Assembly: GCA_028686735.1 (NCBI GenBank)
Contig: JAQUBO010000007.1
Span: 1 to 48,272 of the forward strand
Source of the DNA: Bacteroidales bacterium
GTDB lineage: Bacteria; Bacteroidota; Bacteroidia; Bacteroidales; ML635J-15
Direction of reading: 5' to 3'
DNA: 48,272 bases
Of the stretch, positions 34,964 through 44,726 are shown in pieces (positions within the stretch are counted from its first letter, which is position 1; each line of letters opens with the position of its first letter). Position numbers and translations under genes: made by a program. The notes beneath the pieces were generated by a model that made no database searches, was not told the DNA's origin, and saw only the letters and a list, made by a program, of their open reading frames with translations.

Positions 34964-34971
34964 TAGATTTG
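34964..34971 (+). promoter_or_regulatory. TAnnTTTG -7 element for prmC
   Basis: TAGATTTG overlaps the first TTG of the open frame and lies 15 bp before GTG 34987, so translation must start downstream of 34971. Confidence 0.5.
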
Positions 34972-34986
34972 TTGCAAATAAGAAGA

Positions 34987-35838
34987 GTGATAAGTTTACA
35001 AAAATTTAAATATCAACTAACCGAGTCTCTTAAAGGTATGTATTCTAAAGAGGAGGCTACATCTATAGCAGTCTTTTATATTTGCGAAACATTAAACTAT
35101 AGCCGTAAAGACTTACTTATGACTAAAGATACTGTGTTATCTGAGGGCGATTATTTTAAACTTATTAAAAATCAATTACGATTAGAACAGGGAGAACCAG
35201 TACAATACGTTGTTAATACTGCTTGGTTTTATGGTAGTAAGTTTTATGTGGATAAAAATGTTCTAATTCCGCGACAAGAAACAGAATTACTTGTAGATGG
35301 TATTATTAAAGAATACAAAAATCAATCAATAAAAATTCTTGATATTGGTACAGGTTCGGGGTGTATCTCTGTATGTATAAAAAAAGAACTTGGAAAATCA
35401 CAGGTTTTTGCATTGGATATCTCTGATAAAGCTTTAGAAATTGCACAAAAAAATGCTAAATTAAATAATGTTGAGCTTGAGCTTATGAAATTTGATATTT
35501 TATCAGCAAATGATATTCCTACTGACGAAAAATTTGATGTCATCATTAGTAACCCGCCTTATGTTAGGGGCTCTGAAAAAGAATTTATGCATTCTAATGT
35601 GTTGGAATTTGAGCCAGAATTAGCTCTGTTTGTTGCAGACGAAGATCCTTTTTTGTTTTATCATGCTATATTAGCTAAAGCAAAGCCATTATTAAGAAAA
35701 AAAGGAGTGTTGTGCTTAGAAATAAACGAAAACTTCTCGCAAGAAATTGTGGATTTGTGCAAAACTGCAGGATTTCTGACAAACAATATTATTGAAGATA
35801 TGAATAAAAAACCACGATTTGTTAAATCGAGTTTCTAA
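34987..35838 (+). CDS. prmC: Peptide chain release factor N5-glutamine methyltransferase
   Basis: The enzyme (283 residues from GTG 34987) methylates the glutamine of the GGQ motif in release factors RF1 and RF2. The N-terminal helical domain contains LLMTKDTVLSEGDYFKLI and EPVQYVVNTAWFYGSKFYVD. PRQETELLVDGI and the SAM site ILDIGTGSGCISVCI follow. The catalytic SNPPYV has NPPY at about 189-192. The frame is open to TTG 34969 but that codon is part of the promoter box; GTG 34987 fits family length. TTG 34972 is also possible. It lies 244 bp after tsaC, separate from arfB. Confidence 0.92.
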   Translation: MISLQKFKYQLTESLKGMYSKEEATSIAVFYICETLNYSRKDLLMTKDTVLSEGDYFKLIKNQLRLEQGEPVQYVVNTAWFYGSKFYVDKNVLIPRQETELLVDGIIKEYKNQSIKILDIGTGSGCISVCIKKELGKSQVFALDISDKALEIAQKNAKLNNVELELMKFDILSANDIPTDEKFDVIISNPPYVRGSEKEFMHSNVLEFEPELALFVADEDPFLFYHAILAKAKPLLRKKGVLCLEINENFSQEIVDLCKTAGFLTNNIIEDMNKKPRFVKSSF

Positions 35839-35844
35839 AATTTG

Positions 35845-35852
35845 TATATTTG
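35845..35852 (+). promoter_or_regulatory. TAnnTTTG -7 element for the lipoprotein gene
   Basis: TATATTTG lies 20 bp before the ATG at 35873 and 6 bp after the prmC stop. Confidence 0.5.
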
Positions 35853-35872
35853 TTGAACCAAATTAAATAAAT

Positions 35873-36559
35873 ATGAAAAAGATAATTTTAATAAGTATTG
35901 TTTTTATTGCAGCTTTAATCGGATTTAGTTCATGTGAAAGAGAAAACAGTTCTGATGTTAATCAAGATAGAATATATGTTGTTTACGAAATGATCTATCA
36001 TCAATCTCAGGAAATTACTTATGCAAGGGCTTCGTTCTTTTTTGGTAGTGTTACTGGTACAAAACTAGAGTTGTCAGATCCTAGTAAAGTTCTTTGTAAT
36101 GATCAGCAGCTTGGTTTTAAATCTGCATTGGCGTATTATGAAAAGGAATTTGTTGGATATGTAGATACTGCTGGGTTTAAATTTACAGATGCAGACGGTA
36201 ATGAATTTATAAACAATGTTTATATTAAAGCAATTGGAATATCAGAAAGTCCTGATACAATAGTAAAGGGAAGTTCTTTTTCTTTAGAGTTTACTGGCGA
36301 ACCGCTAGCACAAGGAGAAGGAGTTTATGCTTTAATTGACGGATTGTTGGAAAATGATAATATAAGCGTTTATCAAAATACCTCAGGAGCAAGTTCTATT
36401 ATAATTCCAGCTAACCAAACCAGTAAGTTAAGTGTTGGTACAAATACGATTTTTTTAATGAGAAGAAACGAAACTCCTGCTCAAGAAAAAAGTGAAGCAG
36501 GAGCTACATGTACTGGAATTTATCAAACTCAAGAAATAAATATAGAGGTTGTAGAGTAG
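35873..36559 (+). CDS. Predicted lipoprotein of unknown function
   Basis: The 228-residue protein has a lipoprotein signal (MKKIILISIVFIAALIGFSSC) with Cys at about residue 21. The mature part is beta-rich with two segments resembling immunoglobulin-like or DUF4625-like modules (RIYVVYEMIYHQSQEITYAR, FKFTDADGNEFINNVYIKAI). It ends GIYQTQEINIEVVE with no sorting domain. I do not recognise the family. It has its own promoter and no tight neighbour. The Cys residues at about 20 and 218 are the only obvious ones besides one internal. Confidence 0.7.
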   Translation: MKKIILISIVFIAALIGFSSCERENSSDVNQDRIYVVYEMIYHQSQEITYARASFFFGSVTGTKLELSDPSKVLCNDQQLGFKSALAYYEKEFVGYVDTAGFKFTDADGNEFINNVYIKAIGISESPDTIVKGSSFSLEFTGEPLAQGEGVYALIDGLLENDNISVYQNTSGASSIIIPANQTSKLSVGTNTIFLMRRNETPAQEKSEAGATCTGIYQTQEINIEVVE

Positions 36560-36662
36560 TGTTTTAAATAGTAGAGGACTGGTTTCATTCTTGCTTGTAG
36601 TAATTGCTCACTAACTAAGGAACTTAGGCGAAATCACTTTTTTGCACTCCCCATAATGTGAG

Positions 36663-37088
36663 TTATGCAATAATTACTTCATTAATATAAATTTTAGTCT
36701 GTATTTCTATAGCTTGTTTTAATACATGACTAACACCACAATATGACTCTTCGGAAAGTTTAACAGCCTTTTTAACTTTTTCGGGATTTATATTTTGGCC
36801 TGTCAACATATATTTAATAATTATTGTATGATAGTGTTTGGGGTGTTGATCTGTTAGTTCGCCTTCAACAAGCACATTAAAGCTATCAAGTTTAACACGC
36901 ATTTTTTTTAGAATAGAGATTACGTCCATTGCTGTACAACCACCGAGTGCAGATAATAAGAGAGGTTTTGGTCTTGGTCCTTCATCTAAGCCTCCAGATT
37001 CTCCTTTCGCATCAATTACACATGAATGCCCGTCCACATCAACAGTGAAAGACATTTGTTCATTCCATTTAATATCAACTGTATCCAT
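36663..37088 (-). CDS. OsmC/Ohr family protein
   Basis: The 141-residue protein has the paired active cysteines of the OsmC family: Cys51 in ALGGCTAMDV and Cys117 in ESYCGVSHV. These proteins reduce organic hydroperoxides using cysteine chemistry in the cytoplasm. The compact length and GGCTAMD motif suit the YhfA/OsmC-like subgroup, whose substrates are less sure than Ohr. It lies 129 bp downstream of the flavin reductase, and an oxidative-stress link with that gene is inference. Confidence 0.9.
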   Translation of the reverse strand: MDTVDIKWNEQMSFTVDVDGHSCVIDAKGESGGLDEGPRPKPLLLSALGGCTAMDVISILKKMRVKLDSFNVLVEGELTDQHPKHYHTIIIKYMLTGQNINPEKVKKAVKLSEESYCGVSHVLKQAIEIQTKIYINEVIIA

Positions 37089-37217
37089 AACTTATAATAT
37101 TTATTTCTATAACATATAAAATGAACAAATGTTTAATTCAATTAGTATAACTCGTACCTTTTATAGGTGGGTTTTTGGTTTAAAGTCTTTGCTAATCTTG
37201 GTATAGTAGGATTACAA

Positions 37218-37799
37218 TTATCTTTTCTTTTTGCCTGTTCCCTCAACTGAATATCCAAATTTACCAATTTTTTTCCCAACATTATAGTATTTTCCATGTA
37301 AATAGCACATCATTTCGGCATTTGCTAACTGAAAATGATCAGTTTCCTTATCAAAATGAGATTCTTCGGCATTAACAGCAACAACTTCTGCTAAAAACAT
37401 ATCGTGCGAACCTAGTTCTATAATCTGTGTTACTTTGCACTCAATATTGAGTGGCGATTCTTCAATTATAGGACAGGACACCTCTTGAGCTCTAGCAGGA
37501 GTTAGTTTCATTTCTTTAAATTTATTGTGTTTGTCGCCAGATTTTACTCCGCACCAATCAGTCGCATAAGCCAACTTGCTGTTAGTTAAATTAATAACAA
37601 ATTCCATATTTTTTGTTATTATTTTGTGGGAGTGCCTGTTTTTTCGTACGGATATATAACACATTGGCGGGTCTGAACAAACCGTACCTGTCCACGCTAC
37701 AGTAATAATATTATATTCTTCGGGTGTTGAGCCACAACTAACCATTACTGCGGGTAAAGGATAGACCATTGTCCCCTTTTTTAAAGCTCTTTTTGTCAT
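37218..37799 (-). CDS. Flavin reductase family protein (FMN-binding split barrel)
   Basis: The 193-residue protein has the FMN-binding split-barrel pattern: YPLPAVMVSCG, NIITVAWTGTVCSDPPMCYI and MEFVINLTNSKLAYATDWCG. Relatives reduce FMN with NAD(P)H or act as flavoprotein (e.g. flavoredoxin-like) electron carriers in anaerobes. The length fits. It follows the conserved exported protein by 21 bp, so cotranscription in the minus-strand run is likely. The partner is not identified. Confidence 0.88.
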   Translation of the reverse strand: MTKRALKKGTMVYPLPAVMVSCGSTPEEYNIITVAWTGTVCSDPPMCYISVRKNRHSHKIITKNMEFVINLTNSKLAYATDWCGVKSGDKHNKFKEMKLTPARAQEVSCPIIEESPLNIECKVTQIIELGSHDMFLAEVVAVNAEESHFDKETDHFQLANAEMMCYLHGKYYNVGKKIGKFGYSVEGTGKKKR

Positions 37800-37820
37800 T
37801 ATGAATTGTTTTATTGAGTT

Positions 37821-38939
37821 TTAATTTTTTATAAAAAGCATCTGGTTTTGCTCTCCTGTTCGCCAATGGTAGCCTAAAGAAAAAGGTAAAGAATCAATGT
37901 TTTCGCCTTTGTCATAAATTGCTTTTAAATCAGATTGCATTAGGTATGGACTTGTAAAATCGGATATAGGTTTTACATAAACACCAAATAGTTTTGCAGT
38001 CCATGTTGCAGGTTTAAAGTATTTGTATGGGATACCAGTGTCATCTTGCAGAACTGCTTTAGAGTTGTCTAAAACAATATTCCGAATAGTGTTAAATGTT
38101 CCATAATGTAATAAATATGATGCAGATTTTACATAAGTATTGACAGTGTCGAGCTTATTTAAAAATGATTGAAATATTGGTGTTACTGCAAAACCACTAT
38201 CGGAAATATCGCAACGAAAATATCTTAATGTTTTAATTTTTTCGTTATTAGCTTCGCTAAATGATATTGTAACACATTCAGTAGCAGAAAATCTGCCAGT
38301 AATTGATTTGAGTTTTTTAAACTTACCATCTGCATCAAATGTTTCGTATTTTACATCATGAATTTCATGCCCAGTTTGAGACATAAAGAAAATTATTACA
38401 GGAAGCACTCCTTTAATACTTGCATTGTGTAAGTCGGTATTCATTCGTCCAGTAATAAAATAGCTTCTTTTGTAAATGTCGCGTATTGAGTAATAAAACT
38501 TGTCAAGATAGTCGGATAGCTCTTGTTGGCTTGCGTTTGAGATATCAGGAATTTCGCCAAGCTGTTCTTGAGCCAAAAAAAGATAATTGCTTGCATTTGG
38601 AAACAAAACATGAGCATGTAAAAAATCAGGTCCAGAAAATGGATAAAATAATGTTAAACTATCATTGATTTGAGGTTTTATTACTTGATTACTCCAGTTA
38701 CGCATGGGAGTTAAACGCGAGCTATCCATATTAGGCCAGTCTTCATTAATCTTAGATTGATACTCTATCCAGAAAGATCGCTCAATTGTAGTATCTGTGT
38801 TTGATGCTGGAAACTCTTGCCCAGTAATAAATAATGCGAACTCTTGATATTTGCATATTGTAGTAGTATCTGTCTGAGAAAAGCCAATGAGACTCTGTAG
38901 AAAAAATGCTATTGTCAGAATTGTAATGGTGTTTTTCAT
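37821..38939 (-). CDS. Conserved exported protein of unknown function
   Basis: The protein is 372 residues from ATG 38939, which starts a clean signal peptide (MKNTITILTIAFFLQSLIGF, cleavage after FSQ); the frame extends 7 codons upstream to 38960. The mature protein contains RLTPMRNWSNQVIK, then FYPFSGPDFLHAHVLFPNAS and YRSYFITGRMN-like stretches. The first two, with RMxxM/WxxxE and FYPFSGPDFL, occur in a family of exported proteins in Bacteroidota and some Planctomycetes, function unknown. No catalytic motif is evident. It follows tyrS closely and precedes a flavin reductase. Confidence 0.7.
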   Translation of the reverse strand: MKNTITILTIAFFLQSLIGFSQTDTTTICKYQEFALFITGQEFPASNTDTTIERSFWIEYQSKINEDWPNMDSSRLTPMRNWSNQVIKPQINDSLTLFYPFSGPDFLHAHVLFPNASNYLFLAQEQLGEIPDISNASQQELSDYLDKFYYSIRDIYKRSYFITGRMNTDLHNASIKGVLPVIIFFMSQTGHEIHDVKYETFDADGKFKKLKSITGRFSATECVTISFSEANNEKIKTLRYFRCDISDSGFAVTPIFQSFLNKLDTVNTYVKSASYLLHYGTFNTIRNIVLDNSKAVLQDDTGIPYKYFKPATWTAKLFGVYVKPISDFTSPYLMQSDLKAIYDKGENIDSLPFSLGYHWRTGEQNQMLFIKN

Positions 38940-38982
38940 ACTGCTTTTGGTTTTTAACAATGTAATAATTACAAAGTTCGTA

Positions 38983-40275
38983 TTATTTAGTTAGAATCAA
39001 AAAGTAATTTTTTTTGCCTTTTTGAATCAATATGTATTTGTTATTTAATAAATACGATGAGTTTATTGTTTCGTCGATATCTGAATATTTATCTTTATTA
39101 ATACTCAATCCGTTTCCTTGGATAGTTCTACGTAGTTCCCCTTTTGATGAAAAGATGCCTGTGTAATCTGTTAATAAATCAAAAATATTTATGCCAGCTT
39201 CTATGTCTGACCTGTTAACCTCGTACATTGGCACGCCTTCAAATACGCTTGTAAACGTTAATTCGTCAAGTTTTTTTAAATTATCGCTAGTAGATTTTCC
39301 AAATAGTATTTTCGATGCTTCGATTGCTGTCTGGAGCTCTTCTTTTGAATGCACCATTATTGTAATTTCTTCGGCAAGTCGCTTCTGAAGTATTCTCAAA
39401 TTTGGTGTCTGTTTATGTTCCTCTACAATAGCATCTATGGTATTTTTATCTAAAATCGTAAATATCTTTATGTATTTAGCTGCATCTTCGTCAGATACAT
39501 TTAGCCAAAATTGATAAAAAGCATAAGGGCTTGTTCTTTCAGGGTTTAGCCAAATGTTTCCTGATTCTGTTTTGCCAAATTTACCGCCATCAGCTTTTGT
39601 AATAAGCGGACAGGTAAGAGCAAAAGCTTCGCCTCCCACTTTGCGACGTATTAATTCTGCTCCAGTAGTGATGTTTCCCCACTGGTCGCTGCCACCCATT
39701 TGTAATTTACAATCATAATTATTATACAAATGCAAAAAATCATATCCCTGCACCAATTGATACGTAAATTCAGTAAATGACATACCGCTTTTATCTTCTC
39801 CAGTTATGCGTTTTCTTACAGAATCTTTTGACATCATGTAGTTGACAGTGAGGTGTTTGCCAACATCTCGAATGAACTCAAGAAATGTGAATTTGCTCAT
39901 CCAATCGTAATTGTTAACCAACTTTGCTTTATTTTCTTTGTCGGTATTAAAATCAAGAAATTTTGAAAGCTGATTTTTAATTGCTTCCTGATTATGCCTT
40001 AAAGTCGCCTCATCAAGTAAATTACGTTCTTGCGATTTTCCACTTGGATCTCCAATCATTCCAGTAGCTCCACCTAAAAGCACAATAGGTCTATGACCAC
40101 ATAATTGTAAGTGTTTTAATATCATTATGCTAACCAAATGACCAATATGCAACGAGTCTGCTGTTGGATCTATTCCCACATAAGCTGTAACAAATTCCTT
40201 ATTTAATAAATTTTCTGTTCCAGGCATTATATCTTGTATCATGCCTCTCCATTCCATTTCTTTAACAAAATTCAT
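38983..40275 (-). CDS. tyrS: Tyrosyl-tRNA synthetase
   Basis: The 430-residue class I synthetase has the HIGH motif at residues 43-46 ([11 protein letters not shown]) and KFGKT at 232-236 (KMSKS equivalent). Y, D and Q residues of the tyrosine pocket lie in [20 protein letters not shown] and [14 protein letters not shown]-terminal S4-like RNA-binding domain (about 360-425: [20 protein letters not shown]) is present. The full length fits the bacterial TyrRS. It sits 9 bp after the M1 peptidase in a minus-strand run from ruvB. Confidence 0.97.
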   Translation of the reverse strand: MNFVKEMEWRGMIQDIMPGTENLLNKEFVTAYVGIDPTADSLHIGHLVSIMILKHLQLCGHRPIVLLGGATGMIGDPSGKSQERNLLDEATLRHNQEAIKNQLSKFLDFNTDKENKAKLVNNYDWMSKFTFLEFIRDVGKHLTVNYMMSKDSVRKRITGEDKSGMSFTEFTYQLVQGYDFLHLYNNYDCKLQMGGSDQWGNITTGAELIRRKVGGEAFALTCPLITKADGGKFGKTESGNIWLNPERTSPYAFYQFWLNVSDEDAAKYIKIFTILDKNTIDAIVEEHKQTPNLRILQKRLAEEITIMVHSKEELQTAIEASKILFGKSTSDNLKKLDELTFTSVFEGVPMYEVNRSDIEAGINIFDLLTDYTGIFSSKGELRRTIQGNGLSINKDKYSDIDETINSSYLLNNKYILIQKGKKNYFLILTK

Positions 40276-40284
40276 AATTTAATT

Positions 40285-42630
40285 CTATTTTTGTACAATA
40301 ATTTTCTTTGTAATTATTCTGTTGGTCTTACTATCCATTAGTTTTATAAAATAAAACCCGTTAGGTAAGTTATTAAGCTCAAACTTGATTATATTATCTG
40401 TATTTTGGATATTCTTTTGATATACAACTACTCCTATATTGTTTAAGATTTGTGCAGTTCCAGAATAATTACCATCAGTTTTTAAATAAAACTCACCAGA
40501 GTTTGGGTTTGGATAAATATCTGTATGATTTATTTTAAGTTTATCATCTTTGATATCTAAATATTTCTCCCAATCCCAAATTGCGAATGAATATTCTCCG
40601 TTTTTAACGGAATCAACAGTAAGTCTTTTTAGTACTTTAGAGTGGCTTGTTGATTCAATAGTCCAATTTGCAGATTTGTTTGGTCTATATAATAATACTA
40701 GAGAATCTGTACTGTTTGTTATGAAATTGTTGTCAACATATCCAAAACTATCGGAGTTTTTATTATATGTAAAACGTCCTTTTGTTTTAAAATTGCCAGT
40801 TTGTATTGATTCAATTGTCCAGTACCTGTGGTCAGCAATAATAAGTCCAGGAATCTCAGTTTTAAAAGTGTCAGGAGTTGCCCAGTTGTGAGTTGCACGA
40901 AAGAAAGTACTGTCATTTTCGTTAATAGATTGCACATCCGCAGAAAAATAGGTGTAATTATAATATGATACGCCTGTTGATTTTAAAAATTTAGCCTCAT
41001 CAATTGTTGCATCCGCTAAAACTTGGTTATAATCGCATAGTGTTAAAATAGGCTCGAAAGGAATTGTAAATGTTTGAACTCCAAATTGTCCGTCAAACTC
41101 CATAAGTTCTGTTTGTATGTTATAATCGGGTTTCATAAAACTCACTTCTACTCTGTTTGAGTTTGCATAGGTTTCGCGACCACGAAGTTTTTGCTGCATA
41201 TAAACAGTAATATCATAGTCTGCTCCATTTTGTTGAACAGTAGTCGAGTCGATTGAATAATGTAGAAATCCAGGAGAAAATACCCAGTCGTTAAAAAAAT
41301 CTGTCATATCGATTCCACTATAATCGGTAAGAAAATCTCTCATATCGTACGAGGAAACCGAAGTGTAAGCTTTTGCTTGTAAAAATTGTTTAATGCCATT
41401 AAAGAATAACTCATCTCCAAGGTAACCACGCATCGAATGAGCAGTGCTTGCTCCTTTTTCATAAACTGTGCGAGAATAAGTTAAACTTTGATCCATAGGG
41501 TAGAGAGAATGAAATCCCCCATCTTGAATATGGTAATATCTAAGTACCACTTCGTGCGATTTATTCCGAAATTGTCTTGCAACATCTAATCCATATAAAT
41601 ACTCTCTGTAAATAGTTTCATTGTATGTTGCCCAACCTTCGTTTATCCACATATCTTCGGCCGAAAAGCAAGTAATTAAATCTCCAAACCACATGTGAGC
41701 TAATTCATGATAAAACAATCCTTCATAATCAAGTGTGCCATTAATAAAGTCTCTTCCCATTGCGATATTGGTTACATGCTCCATTGCTCCGCTATTAAAT
41801 GGAACCGAAACATATCCTACTCTATTCCATGGATATTCACCATATTTTGTCTCGTAAATCCGCAAGACGCTATCTATATTAACAAAAGAGTTTGCTGTGC
41901 GGGCACTATCGTTAGGATAAATATAGAATTCAACTGGGATATTACCTTCTATTCCTTCGTAAGTGTGTGATTGTAGTGTGTAATTTCCTACGGCCACCGA
42001 AACTAAGTATGTTGGCACTTCATTGTCGAGATGCCACTCATAAGTTTTTGTTTCCTCAGCAGTATTTTCAGTAACTTGAACCAACTCTCCACCACAAACT
42101 GCGGTATGATTTTCTTGAGTAGTAATAATTGTTTTATATATCGCTTTATCTATAAAGTCATCATTACAAGGAAACCATACTCGGCCATAATTATGCGGAA
42201 TGTCGTCAAAACCGACACCAAGATTAAATGCGTAACCATCTGCAAAATAAAACCCTCCCCAACCCGATGGGTCTTGTTGAGGATTACCATGGTAGTAAAC
42301 ATTGATGGTGATTTCGTCAGTGGGATTAAAACTCGTTGAGAGCTCAATGCTTATAAGAGTGTCATTATAAGTGTATCCAATGAGTTCTGACTGATTGCAA
42401 GTGATCGAATCTATTGAAAGATTTTGCAAGTCAAGTAAAAATGTATTTGTGTTTTCCTGCATCGGAGATAATCGCAAACTTGTGTATCCTTCAATATATT
42501 CACTTTCGATATCTGTAATATCAAGAACAATTATATATTCTTTAACGTCCATGATATCACTGTGAGAGGTTTGGGAAACACCTAATATAGTAATGATAAA
42601 TGATAATAATAAAAACACCAATTTTTTCAT
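40285..42630 (-). CDS. Secreted M1 family aminopeptidase with T9SS type A sorting domain
   Basis: The 781-residue protein has a signal peptide (about 1-19), an N-terminal beta domain, a gluzincin catalytic domain and a C-terminal sorting domain (DIYPNPNSGEFYLKTDG to NRIITKKIIVQK). The zinc site is HELAH at 308-312 with the third ligand Glu331 in NEGWATYNE (18 residues later). The substrate-binding GAMEN motif reads GAMEH here. It should trim N-terminal residues from peptides outside the cell after export via SprA. The gene starts 2 bp after ruvB and precedes tyrS by 9 bp, an odd mix of functions in one tight run. Confidence 0.93.
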   Translation of the reverse strand: MKKLVFLLLSFIITILGVSQTSHSDIMDVKEYIIVLDITDIESEYIEGYTSLRLSPMQENTNTFLLDLQNLSIDSITCNQSELIGYTYNDTLISIELSTSFNPTDEITINVYYHGNPQQDPSGWGGFYFADGYAFNLGVGFDDIPHNYGRVWFPCNDDFIDKAIYKTIITTQENHTAVCGGELVQVTENTAEETKTYEWHLDNEVPTYLVSVAVGNYTLQSHTYEGIEGNIPVEFYIYPNDSARTANSFVNIDSVLRIYETKYGEYPWNRVGYVSVPFNSGAMEHVTNIAMGRDFINGTLDYEGLFYHELAHMWFGDLITCFSAEDMWINEGWATYNETIYREYLYGLDVARQFRNKSHEVVLRYYHIQDGGFHSLYPMDQSLTYSRTVYEKGASTAHSMRGYLGDELFFNGIKQFLQAKAYTSVSSYDMRDFLTDYSGIDMTDFFNDWVFSPGFLHYSIDSTTVQQNGADYDITVYMQQKLRGRETYANSNRVEVSFMKPDYNIQTELMEFDGQFGVQTFTIPFEPILTLCDYNQVLADATIDEAKFLKSTGVSYYNYTYFSADVQSINENDSTFFRATHNWATPDTFKTEIPGLIIADHRYWTIESIQTGNFKTKGRFTYNKNSDSFGYVDNNFITNSTDSLVLLYRPNKSANWTIESTSHSKVLKRLTVDSVKNGEYSFAIWDWEKYLDIKDDKLKINHTDIYPNPNSGEFYLKTDGNYSGTAQILNNIGVVVYQKNIQNTDNIIKFELNNLPNGFYFIKLMDSKTNRIITKKIIVQK

Positions 42631-42632
42631 AA

Positions 42633-43655
42633 TTAAAACAGTTTTTGTTGAATATCTGGGTTTGTTTTGTTTAAATGATAATATGCTTTTTCGGTGGCTT
42701 CGCGTCCTCTTGGAGTTCGTTTTATAAAGCCTTCCATGATTAAAAACGGTTCATATACCTCTTCTATTGTCCCCTCATCTTCACCAACTGCAGTTGCAAT
42801 AGTCTTTAATCCTACTGGTCCTCCTGCAAATTTATCGACAATTGTTAGTAAAACTTTATTATCCATCTCATCTAATCCATATTTGTCGATGTTTAGAGCC
42901 TCTAAAGCAAATTTAGAAATCTTTATGTCAATTGTTCCATTTCCTTTTACTTGAGCAAAATCTCTAACTCGCTTTAAAAGGGAATTAGCAATACGTGGCG
43001 TACCTCTGCTTCTACGCGAGATTTCAGCAGCGGCATCGTCAATTATTGGCACTTCAAGAATTGAGGCCGAACGCTTGACTATTTTTTCTAAAATATTTGC
43101 AGTGTAATAATTGAGGTGGCAATTTATGCCAAAGCGTGCTCTAAGGGGGCTAGTCAATAAACCCGATCGCGTAGTTGCTCCAATAAGTGTGAAAGGCTCT
43201 AAAGGTATTTGAACAGAACGAGCTGCAGGACCTTTATCTATCATTATATCTATGCGATAATCTTCCATTGCCGAATATAAATATTCCTCAACAATAGGAT
43301 TTAAACGATGAATTTCATCAATAAATAAAACGTCATTAGCATCTAAACTGGTAAGTAAACCAGCCAAATCACCAGGTTTATCTAAAACAGGACCCGATGA
43401 AACTTTGAAACCTACATCTAATTCATTGGCAATTATATTTGCAAGTGTTGTTTTTCCCAAGCCCGGAGGACCATGCAGTAAAACATGATCTAAAGCCTCA
43501 TCTCGCATATTTGCTGCTTTGACAAAAACTTGTAAATTCGCAACAATATTCTCCTGCCCACTAAAATCGACAAAATCTAAAGGTCGTAATGCCTTCTCAT
43601 ATTCCTTATCGAAATTGTCCAATTCTTCAGAATCCGGACGAATATAATTATCCAT
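42633..43655 (-). CDS. ruvB: Holliday junction branch migration helicase RuvB
   Basis: The 340-residue AAA+ motor drives branch migration with RuvA. The Walker A GPPGLGKT is at 62-69, Walker B/DEIH at 113-116, sensor [18 protein letters not shown] around 155-175, and the C-terminal winged-helix region contains [17 protein letters not shown] with the DNA-binding Arg. Length is normal. A TAnnTTTG element at 43681-43674 starts what looks like a long minus-strand run (ruvB, M1 peptidase, tyrS, exported protein, flavin reductase). Confidence 0.97.
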   Translation of the reverse strand: MDNYIRPDSEELDNFDKEYEKALRPLDFVDFSGQENIVANLQVFVKAANMRDEALDHVLLHGPPGLGKTTLANIIANELDVGFKVSSGPVLDKPGDLAGLLTSLDANDVLFIDEIHRLNPIVEEYLYSAMEDYRIDIMIDKGPAARSVQIPLEPFTLIGATTRSGLLTSPLRARFGINCHLNYYTANILEKIVKRSASILEVPIIDDAAAEISRRSRGTPRIANSLLKRVRDFAQVKGNGTIDIKISKFALEALNIDKYGLDEMDNKVLLTIVDKFAGGPVGLKTIATAVGEDEGTIEEVYEPFLIMEGFIKRTPRGREATEKAYYHLNKTNPDIQQKLF

Positions 43656-43673
43656 GTAATTTCTTTTAAGTTA

Positions 43674-43681
43674 CAAAGTTA
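43674..43681 (-). promoter_or_regulatory. TAnnTTTG -7 element for the ruvB run
   Basis: On the minus strand the box is TAACTTTG, 18 bp before the ruvB ATG at 43655. Confidence 0.55.
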
Positions 43682-43830
43682 AAAAATTATAAGTATCTAA
43701 TTCTTAAATTTATAAACAAATAGAATTTTAATTAAAAATATCAGAATCGTAATAATAACTTACAATAGCCTTATTTAAACAAATTCTAAATAAAGCTGTT
43801 TGTATTATTAAACGTATAAATTTAATAATT

Positions 43831-44526
43831 ATGAAGAATAAACAAATATTGAGTAAAACATTATTAATCTTTTTTGCAATACCTAGTGGTTTAACAGCAC
43901 AAGTTCATGAGTTACCAAAATTAAACTATGAATACAATAGTTTAGAACCTCATATAGACGCTAAAACGATGGAAGTTCATTACACAAAGCACCATCAAGG
44001 GTACGTAAACAAGCTTAATGCTGCAATTAAAGGTACTGATGCTGAGAATCACAGTCTTGAGTATCTTATGTTGAATGTTAGTAAATTTAATTCGGGTGTA
44101 AGAAATAATGGTGGTGGTCATTACAATCATAGTTTGTTTTGGGACTTATTATCACCCAATGCAAAACTTAAACCTGAAGGTGATTTGTTGAAAATGATAA
44201 ATGAACAGTTTGGGGATTTTGAAAATCTTAAACTTGAATTAGAAAGAGCTGGTGCCACTCAATTTGGTTCTGGCTGGGCGTGGTTAATATTGACAAAAAA
44301 AGGAAAACTAGCTGTTGTTTCAACTCCTAATCAAGATAATCCGTTGATGGATATCGCAAAAGTTAGAGGTATTCCAATACTCGGAATTGACGTGTGGGAA
44401 CATGCCTATTATCTACAATATCAAAATAAACGACCAGACTATCTTAGTGCAATTTGGAATGTTTTAAACTGGACAAAAGTTGAAGAAAATTATAAGGACG
44501 CAAAAAGTAGAATAAATAAATTATAA
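43831..44526 (+). CDS. Exported Fe/Mn superoxide dismutase
   Basis: The 231-residue protein carries a signal peptide (about residues 1-24, LLIFFAIPSGLTAQ) ahead of a complete Fe/Mn SOD fold. Metal ligands are His50 (EVHYTKHHQGYV), His100 (GHYNHSLFW), Asp187 and His191 (GIDVWEHAYYLQY). It should dismutate superoxide in the periplasm or outside the cell; most SODs of this family are cytoplasmic. Residues near the metal (GSGWAWL, QDNPLM) fit the family but do not settle Fe versus Mn. It is monocistronic, divergent from ruvB across 175 bp. Confidence 0.9.
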   Translation: MKNKQILSKTLLIFFAIPSGLTAQVHELPKLNYEYNSLEPHIDAKTMEVHYTKHHQGYVNKLNAAIKGTDAENHSLEYLMLNVSKFNSGVRNNGGGHYNHSLFWDLLSPNAKLKPEGDLLKMINEQFGDFENLKLELERAGATQFGSGWAWLILTKKGKLAVVSTPNQDNPLMDIAKVRGIPILGIDVWEHAYYLQYQNKRPDYLSAIWNVLNWTKVEENYKDAKSRINKL

Positions 44527-44726
44527 ATCTGTATTTAATTGCTATGATTTTGAGCTTAAACACAAAATTGTAATAATTATTTAATCATAGTAAGCATAGA
44601 AAACCAGAACTTATATTTGTAATTTGTTTAATGATAATAAGTTGGTGTTTAAATGAAGTGGGGTAGTAGAGAGGCTTTTCGTCCTCGAGGTATGAAGTCT
44701 CCTTAAACCCCTATCTCTGCTTTGGT

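Noticed and set aside
41707-42339. Plus-strand frames opposite the M1 peptidase gene
   Set aside because: They are antisense shadows of a gene with a full catalytic motif set.
44641-44710. A possible inverted-repeat region around CCTCGAGG after the SOD gene
   Set aside because: Arms beyond the 8-bp palindrome do not pair convincingly, and no repeat copy was found.
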